Part shown: in pieces, positions 34,543 to 44,900 of the stretch
Layout of the letters: each line of letters opens with the position of its first letter
How positions within the stretch are numbered: position 1 is the stretch's first letter
NCBI GenBank assembly: GCA_001643675.2
Contig: LSRY02000028.1
Coordinates: 310,001-374,000 of the forward strand
Direction: 5' to 3'
DNA length: 64,000 nucleotides
Origin: Monocercomonoides exilis
Taxonomy: Eukaryota > Preaxostyla > Oxymonadida > Polymastigidae
Made by a program: the position numbers and the translations under genes
Notes under the pieces: model-generated
Told to the model about the DNA's origin: nothing
Seen by the model: only the letters and a program-made list of their open reading frames with translations
Database searches by the model: none

Positions 34543-37353
34543 ATGGATATTTCAATACAAAACCTTGTTGCAAAATCTTTACAAGAAAATGCAAAACAAG
34601 CAGATATTATTCGGCTATACGAAAAAAGAAATGAATTAACAGAAATTGATTTATTTCATCCAAATTCCGAGAGCCTTCGTTTTCTGTTGCTTCGAACATT
34701 CACTGTTCCAAACATTGTGAGCTCAAAACAAGGAAGACAATTTTGTGCATTTCTATTTTCTCTTGGCGAACAATTGATTGAAGAAATACACGAGTTGATT
34801 AAGGAATTGCTAATTGGAGAAGAAACAGCTATATTGGCACGAAATTACGGTAAAATATATTACGCTGCATGGAAAAATTCTGAAGGAATGAATCGTCACG
34901 TGATAGAAACAACATGTATTCAGTCTTTGGCTCGTTGCTCTATTGTAATAAAAGACACACAACTTTTGACCAGCATTCGTTTGGTTCTTGACGCATTTCA
35001 TAAGCACAAAGCAATTGATGATGTAGGTGAAATGTTAAATCGATTGTATTCTCCGTTTATTTGGAGACATTTAAACTCGGCAAATCCACAAGTCCGATTA
35101 AGAGCAGCATTTACACTTTTTGTTGCGTTTCCATTATGTGATCCAAATGGAGATGCAAAAGAGAAAAGTGAGCAAATGGATCAAAATGTTACAGCCATAT
35201 GCTCTCTGTTTGGAGATCCATGCGTTGGAGTGCGATGCCTTGTTGCAGAGAGAACTGGACATATTCTGGGCACCTTTTGGGAATCATTGGGATCGGAATA
35301 CAACAGAAAATTATTGTCTGGTTTGGCAAAACTTTCATTAGATGGATCATCGTCTGCTGTTCGGTGTGCTGCACTTCGGGGACTTCAACGTGTCGCTTCA
35401 GAAGAAGAAAGATCACATATTGCATTTCGTGATATTTTGAGATCGACAGCTGGAGCTCTGCTATTTGATAAAGCTAAGAATGTTGTAGGAGCTTATGTTG
35501 ATCTTCTTCTTACGTTGAGAGATTCGTCTCTTATCCGAATTGAAGATACAATTTCTTTACCTCTCATTCTTTCACTGCTTTGTACTCACAGAAATAATCC
35601 TCCAATAGCTGCTCGTATAACATCGTTAATTGCTCCAACTTTCCTGCCTGATGCTGTAACTGTTACGCATCCTTCCTCTGCTTCTGCTTCTGCTTCTGCT
35701 TCTGCTTCTGCTTCTGCTTCTGCTTCCTCTGAAAAATCATCAAGTGATGATGAATCCGAAGAAAATGCAGAAGAAACAAGTGTTTGTGTACCAAGTGCAC
35801 AACAATTAATGCGAAGATGTTTTGATTTGCTGCAGCTGAGTCGAGATGGATGTCTTGTTTTCTTTTTGTACGCACCTCACATCGCATCGCTTGCCTCGTG
35901 TGCTGTCCTTTTAAAGGCGCTTGCAATTTTGGTGGCAAAGATGGGAAAAGAACTGTTGCCTGCTTGGACAAAGAAAGTGGTAGAAAGTGAAATAAATGAA
36001 GTTAAACAGAAAGGGAAAAGCAGAAAATCAACGAAAAAAGACGCTGAGCAAATGTACGAAATCCAAAAGAGAACTTCAAAGAAAATGAAAGGAAAAGAAG
36101 ATGCGGAAGAAAGTCAAGCAAAAACAAGAAGCTCCGCAAAGAAAGATGAAAAGAAAAGCAAAGGCAAAAAAAGAGGAAAAGATGGAGATATTTTTGACAG
36201 ATTGTCTCGACGAGTTCACACAAGCAGCCAAATGGAATCAGATACAGATTACGATGACGAAGAAGAGGAAGAAGATGATGATGATGAAAGCGAGAAAGGG
36301 AAAAAGTCATTTTTTGAAACTTCCAGAAAATCGTCAAAAAGCAAAGATAAAACCAAAATGACTGAAAAAACTCTTTCTGCTTTGTTTGAATATGACGATG
36401 AAGATGATGAACTTGTGAGGTTTGGGTTAGATAGAGAGATGAAAGGGATGATACGATGGATGGTAAAAGACGATGCACTCGCTAAAGCATTGAAGGAAGG
36501 GAAAAAACAAAAAGACGATTCTTCAAAAAAGAAAAAGAAAAAGAAAAGAGAGAATTTACCATCAAAACCAAAGAAATCAATCCTTCAGGATGACGACGAA
36601 GACGAGGAGGAAGAAGAAGAAGAACTTGATGAAAAACTCAGCAGCCCAATGAACAGCGAAAAAAAAGCTGCTGCAGATGCATCTACTGAAAGGATGGTTC
36701 AAGTGGTGAGCATGATTCTTTCATTTGTTACTGTTGGAGTGCTAAACAGAGCAATGCATTTAAAGAAGAAAGAAGAAGCGAATCACATTCTTTCTTTTGT
36801 TCAAGAAACATTCAGAAGGGAAAATCTTCTTTCAATTTTCTTACTGATAAGTGGGTTGGAAGGTCGATCTGAAGGTTTGAGGCAGAGTTCTACAGATTCA
36901 TCGACTCCCTCTTCGATCAATTCAATAATATATGAGTCAATAAGAAGAAAGGACGATCCTCTTTTAAATATTGTTAATCAGAGAACATGCGCACTGTCAA
37001 CGCTATGTGCTCTAATCAGATGCAATCTATTTTCATTTACGCCTTCAGCCGCTAAAAAAGCGTCAAAAGTGTCATTATCTTCAGCATCTCAATCCTCGAA
37101 TTCTGATTCGCCTATTTCAATTAAAGTTTCACCTCTCTTTTCATACCTTTCTTCATTTGTATCTCTTATAATTCGATCTGAAGATGAACCCATTTCAACT
37201 GCATCCGTAAAGTCTCTGGACAGTCTTTCAATATTTAGTGTGTGCTTTCTTTGCGTATCAAAATGGAAAACAACACATACAGCCACTTCTGCTATCATTA
37301 GTGCTCTTTCTTCAGTGGAAGAAGAAGAAAGTGAAATAGATGAAAAAGATTAA
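34543..37353 (+). CDS. NCAPG2: condensin II complex subunit G2-like HEAT protein
   Basis: Non-SMC HEAT-repeat subunit expected to bind DNA within condensin II during chromosome compaction. A single exon of 936 residues. The N-terminal third follows NCAPG2 closely: YYAAWKNSEG, CIQSLARCSIV, EMLNRLYSPFIWRHLNSAN, VRLRAAFTLFVAFPLCDPNG, LFGDPCVGVRCLVAERTG and SSSAVRCAALRGL. A Ser-Ala run from a TCTGCT repeat (about 35675-35728) and a large Lys/Asp/Glu-rich region (about residues 480-710) interrupt it. The end is a shorter HEAT-like region. Human NCAPG2 is longer (about 1,140 residues), so the C-terminal region may be reduced. ATG 34543 directly follows TTTCCAG, which may be a 5'-UTR acceptor. Confidence 0.8.
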   Translation: MDISIQNLVAKSLQENAKQADIIRLYEKRNELTEIDLFHPNSESLRFLLLRTFTVPNIVSSKQGRQFCAFLFSLGEQLIEEIHELIKELLIGEETAILARNYGKIYYAAWKNSEGMNRHVIETTCIQSLARCSIVIKDTQLLTSIRLVLDAFHKHKAIDDVGEMLNRLYSPFIWRHLNSANPQVRLRAAFTLFVAFPLCDPNGDAKEKSEQMDQNVTAICSLFGDPCVGVRCLVAERTGHILGTFWESLGSEYNRKLLSGLAKLSLDGSSSAVRCAALRGLQRVASEEERSHIAFRDILRSTAGALLFDKAKNVVGAYVDLLLTLRDSSLIRIEDTISLPLILSLLCTHRNNPPIAARITSLIAPTFLPDAVTVTHPSSASASASASASASASASSEKSSSDDESEENAEETSVCVPSAQQLMRRCFDLLQLSRDGCLVFFLYAPHIASLASCAVLLKALAILVAKMGKELLPAWTKKVVESEINEVKQKGKSRKSTKKDAEQMYEIQKRTSKKMKGKEDAEESQAKTRSSAKKDEKKSKGKKRGKDGDIFDRLSRRVHTSSQMESDTDYDDEEEEEDDDDESEKGKKSFFETSRKSSKSKDKTKMTEKTLSALFEYDDEDDELVRFGLDREMKGMIRWMVKDDALAKALKEGKKQKDDSSKKKKKKKRENLPSKPKKSILQDDDEDEEEEEEELDEKLSSPMNSEKKAAADASTERMVQVVSMILSFVTVGVLNRAMHLKKKEEANHILSFVQETFRRENLLSIFLLISGLEGRSEGLRQSSTDSSTPSSINSIIYESIRRKDDPLLNIVNQRTCALSTLCALIRCNLFSFTPSAAKKASKVSLSSASQSSNSDSPISIKVSPLFSYLSSFVSLIIRSEDEPISTASVKSLDSLSIFSVCFLCVSKWKTTHTATSAIISALSSVEEEESEIDEKD
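35675..35728. repeat. TCTGCT hexanucleotide repeat coding Ser-Ala run
   Basis: About eight tandem TCTGCT units inside the NCAPG2-like exon, giving an alternating Ser-Ala stretch flanked by Ser runs. Confidence 0.85.
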
Positions 37354-37460
37354 ATTATTATGATACTCTTTTATTTATTCATTTTTTTTTTAAATATTTT
37401 GCTTCAATCAAATTTTTTAAACATGATCAAAATATGTAAAATATATTTATTTGATTTTTC

Positions 37461-40044
37461 ATGAGTGAAACTTCGGATGCATCAGGAGGAGATGTCAGTC
37501 TATCTATTGAAGAAACAAATAAACTTCGTATTAGTCTGGGTCTTAAACCGCTTAATGTAAATGAAGATTCACTGAAGCGACGAGAAGAAGAAAAACGAAG
37601 AATTAAGGAAGAGCAAGAAAAGGAACAAGAAATCATTCGTGAAGAAGAAGAAGCAGAACGTAAACTTCAGTATATAACATATTTTATGACAATAAAATAA
37701 TTATTTTTTTTGATTTTTTGTATTTATTATTTCTTTCCATATTTTCTATATTCATTTTTTTTCAGAGAGAAAACTCATAAAAGCAATCAAAAACTTGTTG
37801 AAAAAGGATCAAAAATTGCAGAAGAGTACGCTCATGATGAAGAGTCAATATCTTCTTGGGCAAGCACTTTCATTGAACGATCAAAAGCTCTTGAGATCGA
37901 AGAAAAGAAAAAGCAGGAGATGGAAGCTAAAAAACGAATTAAATCAAAAAAGGAAGAAGCATTACAACAAGCAGGTATTTGAGACATTCTTGTTAGATTT
38001 ATAAATTTATGTTTTGTTTTATTAATTAGCTGTTCTTCATGGTACAAAAGTTCTTCATTCTTTGCAATCATTTGAAGAAGGAAAGGATGTAATATTGACT
38101 TTAAAAGATACATCAGTTTTAGGCGATGAAGAAGATGCATGGGAAAGTACATTACTTGTTGAGGAAGAAAAAACAAAACATCGATTAAAAATGGAGAAAA
38201 AAATAGCATCCAGAAAGATGAGAAATCCATTTGACGATATTGAAGAAGACGAACTATTTCCAGAAATGAATGGAGATGATAGACTATTAACGCGATATGA
38301 TGATGATGAAGTGTTCAAACGGCAAAAGGAGAAAAATTCATTTCGACTCAACCTTTTGGGGAATAACTCTTCTTCAAGTGCATTTTCTTCTCAATCAACA
38401 AAATCTACTTCAAAATCTCAATCATCTGATTTTTCTTCCGAACAAACACCTTCCTTTCTTGGAATTGAGCAGGCGAATGATGTCGATGGTGGGGTGAGGG
38501 TCCAGAGAGATTTTTACACGACGGCAGAGATGGATGAGATGTCGATGGGAAGCGGTAAAAGCAGCACATTCAAAAAGAAGAAGAAGAAGAAGAAGAATAC
38601 TTCTGCTGTGAAATCTTTCAGTATTAGCGATCTAATTGACGATGGAAATGAAACTGAAGCTCAAATGCAACAACCAGCCAGTTTGGATTCCGAAGCAAAT
38701 GGTGCATCAAAACTTCAAGCGACTGATTTGAATTCAAAAGCAGAAGATTATCTTTCTATTGCTGGAACGGATGAAGCTGACATACGAGAACGAATGCTCA
38801 GAGGATCTATTGCGCTCAAGACTGAGCCGTCATTGTTGAAAGCAGATGAATCGGAGCTGTTCTCTGCAGTTCGTCCAAATTTTGAAACTGACCAAAAAAC
38901 AAACAAAAAAGAAGAGAAAAAAAGTAAAGACAAAAAGAAAGATGTATTCGAGAGTTCTGTTGCTTTCAGTTATGAACCAGATGTTCCATCAGAATCAGAT
39001 TCTTTATCAGCAAAAAAAGAAGAAGGAGATTTAAAAGTGTTGAAAGACGATATTTATTCATTTAACATATTGTCCAGCTATTCAAATGAAAGATTATCTC
39101 AATCCTCTGCAGATCCATCTGCTTCGTCCATTTCCACTGAAGAAGATAATCAGCCTTTGATTGTGTTTTCTGATGCACATGAAATGACTCGATTGATTCG
39201 GACGGCTGCTGATAAAGATGAGGCCAGCCTTCCGAGTGTTATTCTGTCTGCAAAAGAAGAAGATGATGAAAGTGTTATGTCTTCTTTGCTTGGAAGCGGA
39301 GTCAATGCGAAAAAAGCAAAGCTAAGGAAAAGAACATGGGATGAAACGGAGATGGCTAGAAATGAGGAAGAAGGAAATGAGGAAGAAATACGAGAGAAAA
39401 AGAGACGGCTGACTGAAGAAGGAGATAGAGAAGATCAAATGGACAGTGATGCTGAAAATGATGAAAATTCGACAAACGAAGAAAACAAAGCAGAAAAGAA
39501 TAAAACGGAATCAGAAAAGGATAAAGGAGTGCAGGGCATTATAAACCTTCCTGTGTTTACAATGAGCGCTGCCACTGCTATTCAACAGCTTTCTGCACGA
39601 GGACTTCTGAGCACTGCAGTTGTTAATTCAACCAATCCGTTTCTTGTTGGCTCTGGCGATAATCTTGTAACTCCAGTTTCAGCAGGCATTCCTTCCACGT
39701 TTGATCTAACAAAGGCTACACCAGAAGACTTTGCAGATATTGATATTACTCATCGTGATGCAAAGGGAAGAGTCCTGGATCAGAAAGAAGCGTGGAAGCA
39801 GCATGCAAGAGAATTCCACAACCAACAGCCAAAGCCAAAGAAAGCAGCTAAGCACGAAAGGAAATTGGAAGGACGTGCAATGGTTATAAAAGCGCTGGGA
39901 ACTGATGGAGCTATGATCTCTTCCGACAGTTTCCTTGCGAAAAAGCAGAAAGAAACTGGAAGTGCCGGAGTTGAATATGATCCTACTGAAATTTACATGG
40001 AGAATAGAAGGATGAAAAAGAAGGAAAGAGATAGGAAAAGATGA
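37461..40044 (+). CDS. SART1: U4/U6.U5 tri-snRNP protein SART1/Snu66
   Basis: Tri-snRNP-associated spliceosome protein in the nucleus. Exons 37461-37669, 37766-37974 and 38030-40044 close in phase (810 residues). Diagnostic pieces: LSIEETNKLRISLGLKPL near the N-terminus, a long Glu/Lys/Arg coil, then the block ending VLHGTKVLHSLQSFEEGKDVILTLKD, and later RKMRNPFDDIEEDELF. Near the C-terminus are GRVLDQKEAWKQHAREFH and ARE..HERKLEG-type residues, with the chain ending RRMKKKERDRKR. Middle regions are acidic and Ser-rich. The ATG at 37461 has no competing upstream start in frame. AATAAA lies at 40048-40053, four bases after the stop, and a perfect 757-bp inverted repeat begins at 40065, only 20 bp past the stop. 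Confidence 0.9.
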
Positions 40045-40064
40045 GGCAATAAAGCATTTCACGC

Positions 40065-40821
40065 ATTTATTTTATTGCATCAACTTGAAAAACATTTCAT
40101 TTTTTGGATTTAATTTTATAAATAAATTGTGTAATTGAGAATTTAATTTAAAAGCTGCATTATAAAGGATATAGAAACTGTTGCTTGTGTCTAAATTAAT
40201 TAATGATTAATTAAAGCAAAATTTTTCTATGCAAAGAAAAAAAAATTATTATTTTTCTATATAAACCAAGAAATTTGATTCAATATTTTTTATTAAAGAA
40301 AAGAAGCATTATTATATTTATAATTTAAAAAAGACATATTATTGAAGACATATCAATTTGAAAAATAGATACTGTTTTTAAAAAATAAAAAATTGAGCAT
40401 CAGAGTCAGCAAGCATGTTGATGTTCATTTTTGAGAATATGTTTCACGTGTTTAAAATAGCATCAAATACTTTTCAATTATGATAAACTTATTATTTAAA
40501 TTTAATTATTTTGAATATTTTTTATTTAAAAAATTTCGATACAAACAGATCATTGGTTAAATGTCAAAAAATGTTTTTTTCATAATATTTTGTCAACTTT
40601 CGTAAAAAATAGTACTTAAGACAAACATCGATTTCAATTTTTTGCACGCAAAGATGAAGAAATCGACTTTTTCAAAATATTATCATGTTAATTGAAATTA
40701 ATGATTTTTTTTGAAATAACATGTTGAATAATTAGTGTTAATGTTGGTGGACACTTTCAACAACTGTGGACAATGAAGTTATCTCAGCAAGTGTTGATTG
40801 CAGCATTTCGATTAATATTCT
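40065..40821 (+). repeat. left arm of perfect 757-bp inverted repeat
   Basis: I compared the arms block by block; every base from 40065 to 40821 is complementary to 41799-41043 with no gap. It is AT-rich and non-coding. The inner end is at TAATATTCT; outer flanks share no obvious duplication. Confidence 0.97.
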
Positions 40822-41042
40822 TATTTTCTTTCAGATAAATATCAGCTCTTTATTATTATCACAAACTGCAAACTTTTTTCATTAAAAAATCTTTGTTTTA
40901 TTCTACAGAAACAAATATTTTTTGTGAATGAAATTTCACTCATTTATTTCATTATGAAAAATATAATTATTTCGTAAATCAGTGGGATAAGAGTTTTTTT
41001 TTCTGTGAAACACCAGTGTTAAAATATGTTAATTTCAATATC
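40822..41042. other. 221-bp spacer of the inverted repeat
   Basis: Unique AT-rich DNA between the arms. It has no open frame of note. TTTCTTTCAG (near 40826) and TTTTATTCTACAG (near 40898) resemble intron 3' ends, but no exon is visible. Confidence 0.8.
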
Positions 41043-41799
41043 AGAATATTAATCGAAATGCTGCAATCAACACTTGCTGAGATAACTTCATTGTCCACAG
41101 TTGTTGAAAGTGTCCACCAACATTAACACTAATTATTCAACATGTTATTTCAAAAAAAATCATTAATTTCAATTAACATGATAATATTTTGAAAAAGTCG
41201 ATTTCTTCATCTTTGCGTGCAAAAAATTGAAATCGATGTTTGTCTTAAGTACTATTTTTTACGAAAGTTGACAAAATATTATGAAAAAAACATTTTTTGA
41301 CATTTAACCAATGATCTGTTTGTATCGAAATTTTTTAAATAAAAAATATTCAAAATAATTAAATTTAAATAATAAGTTTATCATAATTGAAAAGTATTTG
41401 ATGCTATTTTAAACACGTGAAACATATTCTCAAAAATGAACATCAACATGCTTGCTGACTCTGATGCTCAATTTTTTATTTTTTAAAAACAGTATCTATT
41501 TTTCAAATTGATATGTCTTCAATAATATGTCTTTTTTAAATTATAAATATAATAATGCTTCTTTTCTTTAATAAAAAATATTGAATCAAATTTCTTGGTT
41601 TATATAGAAAAATAATAATTTTTTTTTCTTTGCATAGAAAAATTTTGCTTTAATTAATCATTAATTAATTTAGACACAAGCAACAGTTTCTATATCCTTT
41701 ATAATGCAGCTTTTAAATTAAATTCTCAATTACACAATTTATTTATAAAATTAAATCCAAAAAATGAAATGTTTTTCAAGTTGATGCAATAAAATAAAT
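41043..41799 (-). repeat. right arm of perfect 757-bp inverted repeat
   Basis: Exact reverse complement of 40065-40821. It ends 184 bp from the 3' end of the convergent kinesin-like gene, so the structure fills the gap between two convergent genes. Confidence 0.97.
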
Positions 41800-41982
41800 T
41801 AAGAATAATCCAATATAACTTTTATACAAATGTAATAATTAGTTTTCTATGCATATTCACATTTGCTTTTAACTTTGCAATATTAACATTAATCACATGA
41901 AATCGCAACAAAGATTGACAATATAATTTCAACATTGGTTCTACATGTAGGGATTTTCTCAATCAATTGAATTCTTTTTCTT

Positions 41983-44900
41983 TCAAGAATATAAATCATC
42001 ATCTGAATCATCTGATTCCTCAATTTTGGCTTTGCGACTCAACGTCTTTTCGTTCACAACTGATGTAATAAATGAAATGAAGTTAAGCACTTGACCAATT
42101 GAATTGTCTTGAGTAAACTTTTTTAGAATACCAAATGCAAGAGTACATATAAAGCAAAAAACAAATTGAATTTTAAACTTTATAATAAAATAATAACAAT
42201 ATTCACATACTGAAAATGGAGTTGCAAGCTGAGTAATAAATTCAAGTTGACGTTCAATTGCTTCTTTGTCCTTTGCGTTGCTGTACTTTTCAGATGACGA
42301 ATAAGAGCCCATCTTCGTTTTTCGTGCTGCTTGCCTTGCTGAGTCAATGGACTGTTCAAGCGCCGAGTTCAAATCAATCTGATCTCTCGCAATTTGATCG
42401 AACTCAGCCTTCATTGCTTCGATAGACGAGTGCTGTTCTTGAATCGTCTGATGCAGCTGCACCAACATCTCCTTGCCTTCTTCTTCATTTGCTCGCAGCT
42501 CCTCAAGACGCTCTCTCTGCCTCCCTTCCTGCATCCGAAAGAGGACCAGTGTTTGCTCCAGCGCAGCCACTTTAGCATTTTGCCTTCCGAGCTTCGCTTT
42601 GACAGACTGTTGGATTTGTTTCAGCGTTGGCGGCTGGCATTTCAGACGGTAGGATAGTTGCTGTCTCGCTTGAAGGAGACTTAGTCGCATTTCTATTTGA
42701 AAGGAGGAAAACAAACAAATTTGAAAAAAAAAAATGCAAAATAAAGAAGCAAACTTGATGCTTGCTGAGTCAGCTGATTTCTCACTTTTTCAGTGTCATC
42801 AGCGACAATTGCAGTTGAAGCTTTCACTTTCTGCTTCGCAAACGACTCCTGCTGAACTATTATTGCGCTCAAGGCATTGCTCTGGGTTTCAACTTTATTC
42901 AGCCTTTCTTCAGCATTAAACAGCCATTCGTCAAACTCCTTTTGCTCATTCTGCTCAGTTTCCTCTCTTTTTGCTATTTCCTTTTCGAGGCGCGAGCACG
43001 CAAGTGCTGCCTGGAGACGAGCATTGTGGATGGACCCAGCAATACGTGAGAGTGAATTCAGCGATCGAACAAGCGCATTTTCGTCTTCTTCTCCCTTCCT
43101 CAGTTTTTCATCAAGAACACTTTGTGTGGAGTTTCGGATCTGTTCAATGAGATCGTGCAGAAGAAACGTGGAAGAAGGCGAATTTGAAGGCACATCCGAA
43201 TTCAAAGAGCGAGTTCCGTAATCTCTGGCTTGAGACGAGTCTGACGAGAAGACAGAACGAGAAGAAGAGCGAAGTGATGAAGAAAGCTTTCTGGAATTAA
43301 CTGAAGTGCGGGTGTGTGGGCGTGAATGAGTGTGACGTGGGAAGGGCTGCGATGCGACCACATCGCTTTCATTGAATGGATGGCGGGGCGGTTTGGATAA
43401 GCGAAATGGAGACAAAAAGACAGACTGTGAAATTGTGGTAGGTTGCTTGATTGAAGCATCAGATTCAGAGTGGATGGGCGTGGCAGTCAAAGGAGCGGAC
43501 TCAGAATATGTCGCTGCCACAAACTGCAGAGAAGGTGACTGCGATGGGAGAGGCTCAGAAGACGAGCGGAGGGAGGTTTGTGACTGAGAGGGTGAAAGAT
43601 CAACAGAAGGATGAATGCGGATGAGGTGGGCGTATCTGTCTGGAGCAGATGATGGAACACGATGAGGTGAAGAAGACGATGAAGAAGAAGTGATTTGGGC
43701 GTCTGCTATTTCTTGGGGTTGTGACTTTTCTCGGTCAGTTAGTGGCTTTCCCCGATGAGAGAGAGAAGTGGAAGGAGTGGAAAGGGCTGATGAAGTGTGA
43801 GGTGATGACGAAACAACAGACGAAGATGGATTGGACAAACTATTTCTTCGCTTTACTAGTTCAGGAGAAGAACGTACAGAAGAGTGCTTTGGAGAGCGTG
43901 TGTGCTGAGGAAGGATCTGGTTGTATGCTTCAACTGCTGACAGAACAAGTGCAGGAACAGACGAAGACGAAGAAAGAGCGTCTCCCGAAGGCTGCACATT
44001 GGATTGTTGGTATTGATTATCCTGTAGTGATTCTTGTTGATAAGGAGCATTTGCTTCTCCAGAAGCAATGACTGGCTCAGATTTTTTGTGCTGATGATGA
44101 GGAGACGCTGCAACAGATGAGGAGCGTTTCAAAGCAGATTGCCCTTGTCTTGGGGGTGATTCTGTATGCGAGCGATGCATTTGCTTTGGCTTCCGCGGTT
44201 CAAATTGCTTTTGCTTTTTTGGTTTCTTTTTGAAATCTGATGAAAAGTCCATCACAACGCTGCTGACCGAGCCAGTTTCGCTTGCTGTATTAGGATCGTT
44301 ACTCTTTTCTCTGATTTGCTGGTTTCTTCCTCTTCGAGAAGGAGATGTGCGCCTCCTCTCAACAGACGGTGGAGAAGATTGCCGCATCGTCTGCTGGGTG
44401 GATCTTTGAGGAGACGTTTGTGTCGGAGAATTACTCCGATGCGAGGATGGCGGAGAAACTATCAAAGAAGAAGGCGACGTGGCAGAATCATCGACGTGTT
44501 GCAGGACCTGCGGATCATCACTGGGCCTGACTCTTTCATTGAACCTCTCTCGTTCTATTGAAAGCCTAGCAAACGGAGACTTCATCGCAACTTCCTCAGA
44601 AGTGTTGTTTGGTATGTCTTCTTCAACATTCACTTCGTCGTCATCTGCTTTTTCTCTTTCAGCTATCAGTTTCTTCCAAACAGATGCATTTTTCATAGCT
44701 TCTAACCGTTCTGCCTCTGTTCCAGGTGAGCTTGGAGATGGTGTCTGACTCACTTTCTCCTGCTCTTCATTCGCTTGTCTTTTGTTTTCCTTCTCTTTCT
44801 TCTTCTTCTTCTGTAAAGACGGACTTCTTTCAATACTTGCACTTCTTTTCTTCACCCCTTCCACATCACTGTGACGTTGTTGCTGTGTTCTATCCACACT

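Noticed and set aside
40822-41042. Gene inside the spacer of the large inverted repeat
   Set aside because: No open frame of useful length on either strand.
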